The translations under genes and the position numbers were made by a program. 37,024 bases of DNA from Purshia tridentata. Taxonomy: Eukaryota; Streptophyta; Magnoliopsida; Rosales; Rosaceae. Of the stretch, positions 21,293 through 32,625 are shown piece after piece (the stretch's first letter is position 1; every line of letters begins with the position of its first letter). The stretch is taken from contig QANT01007961.1 of NCBI GenBank assembly GCA_003254885.1, forward strand, positions 1-37,024. The letters run 5' to 3'. The notes under the pieces are model-generated. The model saw only the letters and a list, made by a program, of their open reading frames with translations. It searched no databases and was not told where the DNA came from.

Positions 21293-22320
21293 AACAAATA
21301 ACAGATAATGAATAATATTCAGATAATAACATAAAAATCATTCCACATAGACATTTTTCTCTCTAAACCCTAAGCCCTAAACTCTATACCCTATACCCTA
21401 AACCTTAAATTCTATACCCTATACCTTATACCTTATACACTATACCATATTCCCTAAAGCATATACCCTATACCCATATACCCTATACCCTTTACTCTAC
21501 ATACTAAATCCTACCCTACACCGCATATGCTAAATTCCTAAACTCTATACTTTATACCCTATACCCAATACTCATAACCCTAAACTATACTACATACCCT
21601 ATATACCATATATGGTCTATACCCTATATACCTACCCTAAACCCTAAACTATATATTGTATAAACCTATACCCTAAACTAAATTATATACCCTATATGAA
21701 TCATTATAAACTATATAATATATATTTATAAGTTATAAAATAGATTTCATACAAAAATTAATTAAAACTACTCTAAATCGTAAACTATATAGTATATACT
21801 ATATAAAAGTTATAAACTATAATAAACTATATATTATAAACTATAAACTATAAACTATATACTATATAGATATTTATAATTTTTATAATAAATTTTATTG
21901 TCAAACTAATTTAAAATATCCTGACACTATTATATAGTTTATAAACTATAATAGGAACTTTGATATATTTTATAATAAAAATTAAACATATATAAACATA
22001 TATAAATTATGTAATAATTTAATATAAATAATTTACAAATCGAATCAAACATATTCGTAATTTTTAATATTAATATTCATATTCAATTCATAATATATGT
22101 GAAATGGTTTTTATGTTGTTTATCTGCTCAATGATTTTTATGTTATTAGCTAAATATTATCTATTATCTAATCCTATGTTTAAAATATCCAAACTTGTCA
22201 AATAACCGTAATAGTGCATCAAATATGATTATAAAAATAACGATACTGCAAGTTGTGAATTGAATATGAATAATGATTTGTAAATTAAATAACCAATCCG
22301 TATGCACCCGTAAATCTTAC
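21013..22320. mobile_element. Inverted-repeat transposon with telomere-like interior (about 1.3 kb)
   Basis: The left side ('ggggtttacac', 'attatccaatccac', 'aatcattatccatatcc', 'gttatccgacaagttcggatatc', 'aacataaaaatcatt') is mirrored on the right (about 22100-22315), read on the minus strand as 'gatttacggg', 'aatcattattcatattc', 'ggttatttgacaagtttggatat' and 'aacataaaaatcatt'. Arms are about 250-350 bp and diverged. No transposase is seen. The exact ends and target duplication are unclear, and the N at 21151 complicates the left arm. Confidence 0.65.
21360..21700. repeat. Degenerate telomere-like CCCTAAA/CCCTATA tract
   Basis: Runs such as 'ctaaaccctaagccctaaac' pass into many 'taccctata' and 'accttata' variants. 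CCCTAAA is the usual plant telomere unit, but here it is degenerate and embedded inside an inverted-repeat transposon. An internal low-complexity repeat is therefore more likely than a relic of a true telomere. Confidence 0.75.
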
Positions 22321-23029
22321 TTCTTGTGATTATGCATACTAAATGATCAAAAGGGTAAAAAAAATTATATTAAAACCTTAAATGTATCTATGAATAAACT
22401 TCGTTTATAATCCTATCCTTGAAATAAACTTTATTGTATTTGCTTTACACTTTTATATCATATTGTTGGTATATGAATTATTTTACATTGAAAAATTGTA
22501 AATAGGAGAACCCCTTTCCAACTTTGACATATAGTGCGTACAAATTTTTCTCCAAATTTTGATATGTAAGCAAAGAATTAAATTTCAAAACATTCCTTAG
22601 AGAGATTTCCTTGTTTTTGAAATCTTAAAATATTACAGAATTAAAATTATCAAGATTTTATTAAAAATTAAAATTATTTTAATTAAAATTTCAAGCGAAA
22701 TTAAAATTATTTTAAAATTTTCTTGAAAATTTTCATATTTTTAAAACATTGAAAGTTTATCAAAATTTAAAATTTAATTTCTTGTTTGTAAAGTGGATTT
22801 TGCTACTTTCCGATGTTATTGGATTCTACAAATGCTTTTTAAGAATCGAGTTAATATTAAAATTTCTTTTGCATTAGCTAAATATAAAGAAACCTAGCTA
22901 CCTCCATCGACATTTTTTAGGCCGGTGGTAATTTCTTAAGGAATATATTAAGAATAAATTTGAAAAATAAGAAACTTCTAACTTTTGTGTTTTTCCAAAC
23001 AGTAAAGTTTAAAATATCATTATAGTGAT
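22321..23029. other. AT-rich gene-free DNA
   Basis: No coding or repeat termini recognised. Short 'aattaaaattatttt' repeats occur at about 22660-22720. Confidence 0.5.
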
Positions 23030-23120
23030 CACATTTTGGTACCACATGTGTATCATCTCTCTAATAGAGAGAGATGCCTCTCTATTAAAGAGGTGATACC
23101 CATGTAATACCCAAAATGTA
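23030..23120. repeat. Short hairpin MITE-like sequence
   Basis: 'cattttggtaccacatg' and 'gtatcatctctctaatagag' at the left are mirrored by 'ctctattaaagaggtgatac' and 'catgtaatacccaaaatg' at the right. This gives an imperfect hairpin of about 90 bp with almost no loop. Confidence 0.75.
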
Positions 23121-23453
23121 GTCCCCTTAGCATTCTTGTAAATCCAAACTTTCAAGAGTTACTGAATTGCACATGTTAAAAAAGAAAATGAATGTAAAAA
23201 GTTGCTAGCATTCATGATAAATAAATGCATTTTTAATTAGCATAAATATAAAAAAATTACTGGAAACCATGTAATACCCAAAATGTAGTCCCCTTAGCAT
23301 TATTGTAAATCCCAACTTTCAAGAGTTACTTAATTGCACATGCTATTAGAAAAAGGAAGAAGGTTAAAAAAGAAAATGAATGTAAAAAGTTGCTAGCATT
23401 CATGATAAATAAATGCAATTTTAATTAGCATAAATATAAAAAAATTACTGGAA
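23100..23453. repeat. 177-bp direct repeat starting in the hairpin
   Basis: 'ccatgtaatacccaaaatg' occurs at 23100 and 23277, and each is followed by the same about 155 bp ending 'ataaaaaaattactggaa'. The second copy carries a small insertion containing 'aaaaaggaagaagg'. A slippage or unequal-exchange duplication of the right side of the hairpin explains it. Confidence 0.85.
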
Positions 23454-24700
23454 TAAATTCTACCATTGCATTTCAATGTAATTGTATTTTCTTTCTTTTC
23501 AACTGATTTTTTTACACCTTATTTCTTTCCAGATAACTTTCAACTTAACTTTCTTTCAGCAAATTAGACGGAAAGAATATTAAGTGAAAAAAATTAGGTG
23601 AAAAATTCATTGTGAAAAAGAAAGTAGGTTAAAAAAATTAAGTTGAAAGAAAATTTGGTAAAAAAAATTAATAAAACAAAAGAAAAATATGAAACTCAAA
23701 TTTTTATTACATAAAATTACAAAATCCAAGACATATTTGCAATTCAATAATTTTTAAATAATAAAATTTATTAATTTTAATCTACATATAATATTACAAA
23801 ATAATCAAAAAACTATAGCTATTGACCTAGTAACAATGACAACGTCTACAAGTGAAATATGGTGTTGATTTGGTACTACCAACATTTTGGTATTACAAAT
23901 GGTCTGACACCCAGATTTGCAATGTTCTTAAGATTTACTTTGTAAATTTGCTTTTTAGAACTTAGATTACTTTTTGAGTTGAAGAAACATAAAATATTCC
24001 ACATGAACTAAAGTAAAAAAATATTAAAAGAATTATATATTAAAATAACTTCTTTAAAAAACCAAATTTTAGCTAGTCATTTTTAAAACTTAACTCTAAT
24101 AATGTTCTTTATGTTAAGCAAAACCCTGTCATTCTCTAATGTAACAGAATAGCTAACCCCAAATCATAAGATTGATAAGGTGATAATTATAACCTATTTA
24201 AGTACATTTTAGTAACAAAATTAATCAAAAACTATCAATGAGAGTTCAGTATATCTATTCAAGACTTATGTCCACACCATCAAGGTGTTAACAATTTTAA
24301 ATTATTATCAATTTTATCTCAAAAGAAAAACCAATTGCATACAACCATTTTCTACAAACTATGAAATTAAATTTTATTTTACAGAAAAATCACATACACC
24401 CAATTAATAAAAATTTATTCAAATTTTCTAAATATAAAACACTCATATCCACATTTTTTATGAGGGCATCAAATCATCCAATGACCTCACAAATCACATG
24501 TTTTTAATGATAATATTGGGATCAGACTGACGTGCAAAAGATATTCAGCAGAGCAGAAGCCTCTGTAAAATCGTTTAAATCTCATCATCATTCCCCAAAG
24601 TCAATTCAATCTTATGAGATTATTGAATGCCTCATTGACATGTAAAACAATTAAACACCAATCAATTAAGTGGAATTTGGAATGGCACATCACAAATCAC
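23454..24700. other. AT-rich gene-free DNA
   Basis: 23454-23730 resembles the repeat at 20040-20480. The remainder shows no frame, terminus or repeat that I can name. Confidence 0.5.
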
Positions 24701-25370
24701 TAAGAAATAGATTAAAGAGAAACAAACAGTTAATTGGAAATTAAAGAATAAGCACAAATAGAGTGATAGATTGCTCTCAGATTAGGGCCAAAGTTTTCAA
24801 CACAAGAGAACATAAAAGGAGTTGGGCAGACCCACACAAGATTTAATCCAAGAAAAAAGTCATGAGCTTCAAATTCTTGCCAAACCCTTCCTCTCTTCCC
24901 TAAAATCAGAGGGACATGTAAAAACAAATCAACCTTTGTTCTTAGAGAAGAGGGTCATTAGGCAAAGCCAAGAACAAGAAGCAACCGCCTTTGATCTATG
25001 AATTAATTCAAGAGAGGGCCCAACCCAACCCCCCAAAGTCTCGATTCGGTGTGGTTAAAGCAAATAAAATCATCATTGAGCATCAAGTGGTTGGGTGTTT
25101 GTGTTTGGGAGATGAGAAAATGTGGAACTTACGAGAAAAAGCCAGAACCCATTGGAGATATGAGAGTCTGCCAGTCCAGAAGTTCGGGATTTGATTTCGC
25201 ATCTTTTCGTAGTCTCTATGCCATTGATGAGCAGAGAGGTTCATAGTTAGATGCCTATTCCGATTCTCATTCTGCCGAATCGAAAACCCAACAACACAAA
25301 CCATCGAGATTTTACGAAATCAAAATTAAAATAAAAAAAAACTAAATTGCAGAGAAATAAAAGAGATGAT
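24701..25370 (-). other. Possible 5' end (leader and first exon) of a minus-strand transcript
   Basis: On the minus strand, a TATATAA box (25396-25402) is followed by a typical plant leader. A good donor site (GTAAGT, plus-strand ACTTAC at 25127-25132) lies about 240 bp from the expected start. Inside this interval an ATG opens a frame that reaches the donor, with residues such as NFWTGRLSYLQW. The frame is not recognised and an upstream ATG stops after seven codons. No second exon was identified further left, so it could be a non-coding or promoter relic. Other short frames at 24730-25246 have no support. Confidence 0.3.
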
Positions 25371-25606
25371 TGCCGCAAAGTTGTTTGTGGTTGACTTATA
25401 TAGCAGCAGAAGTTTTAGGGTTTGTAAAGAAATGTAATATAATGTCCAAACACAAACCATCGAGATTTTACGAAATCAAAATTTAAAAAAAAAAAAAAAA
25501 CTAAATTGCAGAGAAATAAAAGAGATGATTGCCGCAGAGTTGTTTGTGGTTGAGTTATATAGCAGCAGAATTTTTAGGGTTTGTAAAGAAATGTAATATA
25601 ATGTCC
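25295..25606 (-). repeat. 156-bp tandem duplication containing a TATA box in each copy
   Basis: 'cacaaaccatcgagatttta' starts both copies, at 25295 and 25451. Each contains 'gattgccgca', a TATATAA box on the minus strand (25396-25402 and 25555-25561) and 'ttttagggtttgtaaagaaa'. The copies differ mainly in the length of an A tract. If the minus-strand transcript is real, its core promoter has been doubled. Confidence 0.8.
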
Positions 25607-26086
25607 GCAATGTTCTTCACAATTACAGATTTGCCACCCCATTTTACGAGTCCAGGTTGGGCTTGCTTCGGCTTTGTAGTTTGTACAGCCGGCCTGCATC
25701 CAATCGAGATCCAATAATACCCTTTGGCCCAATTTATGGTTGAGTAATTTTAAAACACCTAATAATATTCTGGCCAGGCTATTCCGACTACCATATTATG
25801 CTTAGTTGACCACCCTCATTTTAATTTAGTAAAACTCATTTTTACCCCATAACAAATTGACCATAAAGGACATACCACTTATTTTAGACTTGTTTGCTCC
25901 CTAGACCCTCCAACCCACTTTACCACCCATTGAAAACCCAAACGTGCAGAACCAGACCCACCATATGCATCATCTTCATACTGAACCTCCATCTTCTTCA
26001 TCTTCAACCTCCACCATCTTCATCTTCAACTAAAACCCTAGACCTAGATTGTTCGTTTAAACACTGAAATTACCTGCATTTGACGA
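25607..26086. other. 5' flank of the Mutator-like transposase locus
   Basis: No frame was identified. Near 25980-26030 lies a low-complexity leader of 'catcttcatcttcaacc' repeats, directly before the first coding exon of the transposase remnant. I could not find the left inverted repeat or target duplication of that element. Confidence 0.45.
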
Positions 26087-29000
26087 ATGGACACTCAGAA
26101 CGACATTTTCGAGTCGTCAAATGAAGTAAGTTTCAATTTTTTTTGAATTTTCATGAATTTTTTCAGATCCAAAAAAATGTTGTTCATGATTTTGTTTGGT
26201 ACACCAGTACCGACATGTGTTATACATTTCGGTATATGCTCTCCGAATAAATGTATAATATACGATAGTCATCTGCCGTTTGTAAATTGAACTATAATTT
26301 TCTTAATTGTCATTCGGATGTTGTTTGCCGAATAATGTCAGAAGTTTCGGTGGAATTCCGCTGAAGTTTATGCAAACATTTCGCAAGGGAGCCACCGAAT
26401 ACATATGATATATTCAGTAGTTAAACGTCGAATAGTGGATGATGCACAATTTTTTTTTTTTCTGTGTAGGAGCAACAGTTGGGTAATGCTTCTACCGAAC
26501 ACAGTGTGGTTGAAGGAAAAGGTGAACCTGACTATTCCAATTAATTCACAACAACAGAGGTAAGCATGTTTTATATGGGAATTATGAGTTATGCACACCT
26601 CAATTTCAATTGAAAATAATTATAATTGTCATGTGTAGGTGTTTCAAAGTAAGGATTCAATACTTAGTTGGATTCGTTCATAAGGAAATAGGAACAACAT
26701 GGTAATTGTCATTAGAAGGTCTGATTCGAGCAGGGTTCGTGGTAAGAGAGCTTGGATCAAATTTGCTTTTGAAAGAAATGGTGAATATGAGCCAAAGAGT
26801 CAAGAAAGTCAATCAAGTCAGATTCAGAAGGCCAAACATCAGATGATAGTAGCTGTAAGTAACTACTTTCTAATGACTCTAAGAACACTCGTTCGAAGAA
26901 ATGTAGATGTCCATTCTCGTTGAAGGCAGTGAACACTGACTGTGGTGATCAATGGAAGTTGGAGGTTATATGCAGAGTGCATAACCATGTCATTTTACAG
27001 TATAGTGAAGGGCATTCGTTTGCAAGCAGATTAATAAAAGCAGAGAATTCGTTGCTACTGGATTTGTCCAAGACTTTGGTGAAACTGAAAGATATTTTGA
27101 AGACCATAAAAGGCAGGAATTCACATAATACATTATTAATCAAAACAGTATACAATGCTACGCAAATACATAGGGTCATTGAGAGGGCCGGTAGATCAAA
27201 GATGCAAGTATTGCTAACTAAGTTGAGAGAACATAATTATGTTGAGTGGCATAGAAGTTCTGGTGATGTTGTGACTGACCTGTTTTGGACTCATCCTAGG
27301 AGTGTTGACATATTAAGTGCATTTCCACATGTATTGGTAATGGATTGCACCTACAAGACTAATAGGTACCGTTGGCCACTATTTGAGATTGTGGGTGTGA
27401 CTTCCACTAGCACAACATTCTCTGTTGCATTCGCTTATATCTGTTTCGAGGACAATTATTCTTGGGCTTTGGGTAGATTACGGTCTTTATTGAATGACAA
27501 TTGTTTTCCTAGTGTGATTGTCACAGACCGAGAACTAGCACTTATGTCTGCAATCCCTCAAGTGTTTCCTGGTGCCAGACATTTCTTGTGTAGATGGCAA
27601 ATTAGCAAGAACATGTTGAAAAGTTGCAAGAAGTTGTTTGGTACGATTGATAATTGGGAGAAGTTTAATGGTGCTTGGCATTGCTTTGTAACGACCCGTA
27701 CCTTTTAAGTACACTATAATAGGGCCCAATGTTGACTTACGATTCTAGTAAGATTTTAGCTTTGACCTTGGGTCCGTTAGGAAGGTCTTGAGCTCACGAG
27801 TTCATTGACACGCGGCATGGGTAATTTAGAGTTACGGTTAAAAAGTTATGAACGTGATAAAAGAGCTCAAAGTTGACTTTTTAAATTGCTTGCAGTTTAG
27901 AGTTGACTTGGACATGATTACGTAGAGCTTGACTCCACGAATTCATAGACACGTAGCATGCGTCGTTTGGAGCTACGGTTTGAGAAATACGGGGGTTCAA
28001 AGTGAGGGGCAAACTTGTAATTTTGAGGAAATTGCATAAAATATTCCAGAAAATTCTAGAATATTCTTCTCCCCCTATTTCTTCCCTTCTCCACGCGCAG
28101 GCCAGCAGAAGAAGAAGCCAGCCAGCCTGACACCCCCACACTCTCTCTCCCCTGCGCGACGCTCGCCATTTCCGGCCACCTCCGACCTGCCCAGCCACCG
28201 GCGACCCCCACCCAGCTACCTCTCGACGCCCCCAGCCCCTCCCTTTCCCTCTCTCCCGATCTCTCTCCCCTGCGTGCGCGACTGGAGCTGCGGCGACGAC
28301 AGACGATGGGATGGCCGAGAAGCACTCCCCAGCCGCCGGGCTAGCCACCCCGAGACTCCCCAGCCGCTCCTATAGCCAGCCTAGCCCTGCGCGCGACTGA
28401 GACCAGCTTGGGCTGCCATGGTCGTCGATCTCTTCCTCCAATTTTCGGCCAGTTTTCCGGCGCCCCTTCTCTCTCCATTTTAGGTGGGTTTTCTTCCCCC
28501 CATTCTAGGCTTTATTTCCCTCTAAATTGGTGGTTTAATTTTGAAAGTTTGAGAAGTTAGAATTTAGGAAATTAGAACCCAAAATTCAGATTCCCCTGAG
28601 ATTTCGGAAATTGGAATGTGTTGTATGTAATTTTGGGCAATAATCATTTCTAGCAACTATGAATTGAAGGTTTGATTAAGGAATTTAAAGGAATTTTGAG
28701 AGATTGGAAAATTGGGGAAAGTGGGGTGATTTGGGACTTATTGATTGGTTGATTTTGAGGATGTTGGAACTTAGAATTTCTGGGAGATTATGCCAATTCG
28801 GATTCTTGTTAATTGAGGATAATTAAAAGTCTTATGGTGCAATTGGTGGTTGGTATGGATTTAGAGTAAATTGGAACTTGAATCAAGGAATTATTTTGAG
28901 AAGTTAGAAACTTGGGAATTAGAGATTTGGAAACCATGTTAAATCTCTTGGAATCTTTGATTTTGGGTGATAATTTGAGGTGGTCTTAAGTAATTTCCAA

Positions 29001-32000
29001 ACTTAGAAATCATCAATTGTGATTTAAAATGGTTAGTTGAAGAAAATCGGAGAAATGATGATGTTGAGGTGAAGTTAGACATTTTTTTGGGTTGTCGAAA
29101 TGACACCCGGATGATCCTCGGTCAAGTTAGATAAAATGGAGGTTAATTGAGAAAATTACCGGATTAAAAATAAGTTAGTGGCATGGGTTTTTAGTCGAGA
29201 AGGAAATTAAGTTGGTTTATAACTTGAAATTAGGATTATGGAGCGAAAAGCCTAAGATTCTAGTTTGTAGCTATTAAATTGAACATTATTCTAACGCCTT
29301 ACCGTTATCGTGTTAGGCGATACTCCCGAGTCCAAGGACGATCGCGACGATCACAATCCATTCGGAGACCAAGGATAGGCTATCTCTGTGAGTGGACTTC
29401 GTTTCCTAAACTATTTTATGAATTTAATGATTTAATTCATAGTTATATTTTGAGTTACTTGAGCCGTGATTTATTTAATTTAGAAATGTATTTGGTTCAT
29501 AAGTTTGGCTTTCGGATTTCTTAAATAAGCATTGATTTAAATTCTGGATATTGAGTAGCTATTTTGGATTTCATACTCGGCAAGACAAAAGGAATTTAAA
29601 ATGTTTTCATGTTTGAGTTTGAGAAAATGCTGGATTTCAATGGGCTTTGTACCAAGGGTTTGGGTACTGAAAAAGATTTTATAGTCGGGTTAATGATTTC
29701 CCAGTTTTTGAAAGGTTATGTGTTTTATGGGCGAAAAGAGATTTATGAAAAAAAGGATTTTCAAATCACCCTTCGCAGTGCCCTTCAGGTTATCAGATTA
29801 TATAGGTCTTTGGGACCCATCACGGCACACATATAGGCTTTGGGCCGTGTGTCGGGATGCCTTGCCCTTTGGGGGCAGTCGGCGTGCACGTACGATATTC
29901 TGACTTGTTGTACGACGACGAAGCGACGGTACAAGGGCCACTGAATCCACTCGTATGACGGCGTTGCGACGGTGCGGGTGGAAGAATAAGTTATTTGGGT
30001 ACTTAGATGATGGTTTTATGAGTTACTTTCCTGCAAATGAATTTCAGAAAGTTCTTTTCTATTATTGCATTGGTGCGAAATCTGTATGGAATAGTTTTAG
30101 AAAGAAAAAGAGTTTTAAAACTGGGGGATTTCCAAAGAGAGATGTGAGGTTTGATATTAACTTATTTTTGGGTATTTTTACTATAATAAATGAATTGTGT
30201 TATAACTTAAGTTTAAACACTTTTATCTCCGTCCACTTACTGAGTTATCTCATTAGAATTGTCTTTGTTGTTGTTTTAATTTTCCCCCAGGTGGTAGCGG
30301 TGAAACGGTCGAGCCAAAGACGTCGAGGCACTCTTGGGAAGTTGTGAAATCGTAAGAATTAGTTACTCTTGTAAATTTCATTTTCTTAGTAAATTTGTAG
30401 CGTGGCTCTGATAACCTAATGAAAGCTTAAGGAATTGGTTTTGAATTTGGGTCGGAGACCCTTTTGGTTGTGGTAGAGGAGCTGTGAATGCTTAGAAGTG
30501 TATTTGCAGGTCTCGTGGAGAAAAGGGTTAGTCCAATTTCAGGGGAGGTTCTGTCGAATTTCCGGTAGAATTTTCCTTGATATTGGATTCCCGCGGGATC
30601 ACTCCCGGTTCCAAGGTGGAATTCGGGGAGGGTCCTGTCATTTCTTGGTCGGATCAAATACCGAGGTTGAATACATGAGTCGATTGCGTGACGTGGAAAC
30701 CAACTTTGGTTCATACGCGGGAGCTATGGAGTACATCAAGAATAATTGGTTGATACCTTACAAGGAAAGGTTTATAGCTGCATGGACAGACACTTGTATG
30801 CACTTTGGTAACACCACTTCGAATAGGGTGGAAGGTGCACATTTGAGGCTAAAGAAATAACTTGGCACTAGTCAGCTTAGTTTTGAGTTATTGTGGCCGC
30901 ATATTCATGACTTGATAGAGTCCCAACATACGCACATTAAGGCATCATTTGAGAAAAGTCGTTGTTTTATCCAACACAGTGTTAAGAAACGCGATGAGAT
31001 GAGGGAATTGTTAGGCTATGTATCAGATACAGCATTGAATATAATTAGTTGTGAGATAAAGAGATACCTTCACTAACTAACCTTCAACACAATTTGTACC
31101 AATAATTTATATTTGTTTATTATGCAGGGCCGAATGGATCGGAGGTGCCTTACCATGTGATTACAGTGTTCGTCGGATGCATGAGTTGCCATGTGCACTT
31201 GAGATTTTGTCAAACAAATGACGTATTCGGCCAATTCCACTTGACTTTGTCCATTCCTATTGGAGAAAGTTAGATTTCAATATTGATTCGGAACCCACAA
31301 AACTCACGGCTCCCCCAGTTGCTGCGACAGTAGAAAGACTAATAAAATGAATGGAAGAACAAGATGCAAACACGCAAAAGCACATAAGTTTGAAGTTAGA
31401 AGAGCTTATGAATCCAAGTTGCACTAGTCTTCAAGAACCACATGTGAAGACCAAGACTAGAGGCCGCCCAAGTAAAGCCAAAATCTCTACCCGTCGTTTG
31501 CCATCTGCATTTGAGTACGTAGTTTTTGGTTGTGATAATCATTCATCCTCATCGTCCATTAGCAATGTTGGCACTATTTCCCATGAAAAGAGATTAAAAA
31601 AAAGGTCCACCAAAGTGAAGAAGAACTCACCCATTCCATTTGCTCAGCCACATCAGTGTGTTGTCCAGTTTCAACCCATCATGAGACCATATATTGAAGG
31701 TATCACCGATGTAAGTTCCGATGGTAACTGTGGATATATAGTGGTCGCCACAGCTATGGGCTTTGTGGAGGACGCTTGGTGAAAAGTATGTACAGACTTA
31801 TCTAGGACACTACTTTCAAAATCGGCTTTGTTTCAATCTGTTTTTCGTGTATGAGAGCGGGTGATTGAGTTTCAGAGGGCACTTGATTACTTCGATGGCA
31901 GCCCTGCACCTAGAGATCATTGGATGACCGTGCCCGAGATGGAATTTGTTATGGCCTAACCGTGATCCATTTATTTATATTACTATGCCTCACGTGTCTC

Positions 32001-32344
32001 CCACTCTATGCACTATCAGAAGCACATCAAGATGTTAAGCTCCATGAGATTTGCATTGGTTTTGTGAACGATGATCATTTTGTACAGGTATGGCCTATCT
32101 ATTGAGTAATTGTAGATTTACACGTTTTGTACTTTCATTATTAATTTGTTCACTTCATACATTTTCATAGGTACACTTGTCATTGGGTCATTCTATGCCA
32201 CATATTCCAGATGATTGGCATAAAAATACCAATGTGTATGCTGCACGTGGCTGGTACCTTGGATATCAAAGTCGGCTTAAAGAGTTCAAGCAAATAAAGG
32301 GTGATGTGACTTTACTGGCAACTATGTCTCTTGATAATGATTGA
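26087..32344 (+). pseudogene. Mutator-like (FAR1/MURA-type) transposase with C-terminal OTU-like domain, decayed and split by a solo LTR
   Basis: The order of parts is that of a plant MULE transposase. A 13-codon first exon (26087-26125, donor GTAAGT) is followed by exons near 26470 and 26640. A zinc-binding block follows, from KKCRCPF to VCRVHNH-like VICRVHNH (about 26895-26990). The DDE core has Asp at 27343 (VMDCTYKTN) and Asp at 27526 (VTDRELAL); its Glu lies at 30831 (NRVEGAHLRLKK), beyond the LTR insert. Then come an AT-hook (TRGRPSK, about 31454) and an OTU-like domain with nucleophile Cys at 31729 (SSDGNCGY) and candidate His at 32076 (NDDHFVQ). An intron (32088-32170) separates the final 58-codon exon. 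Damage: a stop at about 26683, a frameshift near 26870, a TAA at 30858, further stops after 31780, and a frameshift near 31960. It cannot make the full protein. Confidence 0.85.
27687..30640 (+). mobile_element. Solo LTR (2954 bp) inserted in the transposase core
   Basis: It starts TGTAACGACCCGTACC and ends GGTCCTGTCA. The flanks are ttgctt (27681-27686) and tttctt (30641-30646), a 5-6-bp target duplication with one change. Removing it rejoins the transposase frame across WHC|LVG. Landmarks are shared with the LTR at 11584-13690: 'ataggtctttgggaccc' at 29803, 837 bp from the end against 877 bp there; 'cacacatataggcttt'; 'actgag..tctcat' near 30240; and 'cccccaggtg' near 30290. No internal repeat or retroviral-type domain is present. 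The pyrimidine-rich part (28070-28400) gives Gly/Arg-rich minus-strand frames without meaning. Confidence 0.83.
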
Positions 32345-32625
32345 ATTTAGATCTATTGAACTATTTATGTCTAATTATTCGTACAAGAATGAGACAAATG
32401 TGTGTCATACATAATTATTTGTAGCAACTTGTTGACCTGTATGAGTAAATTCAGTGTAGTTTTCCATTCGGTAGTAACTTATCGTGCTGTATAATTAAAT
32501 TTGATATTAGGTCATCAAAATTTGAACTTGAAGCCTTCATTTATTTATCTTTTTTCATTTATATGCATAGGGTATGAACCATTTAATAAACTTGATATGA
32601 CAAAATATTGGTGTAGTTTATTCCA

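Noticed and set aside
21360..21700. Interpretation as a true telomere or chromosome-fusion scar
   Set aside because: The repeats are very degenerate, mixed with CCCTATA variants, and sit inside transposon arms.
27881..28348. 155-codon minus-strand frame, plus an overlapping 89-codon frame
   Set aside because: It lies in the pyrimidine-rich part of the solo LTR; Arg/Gly-rich composition follows from the C/T bias.
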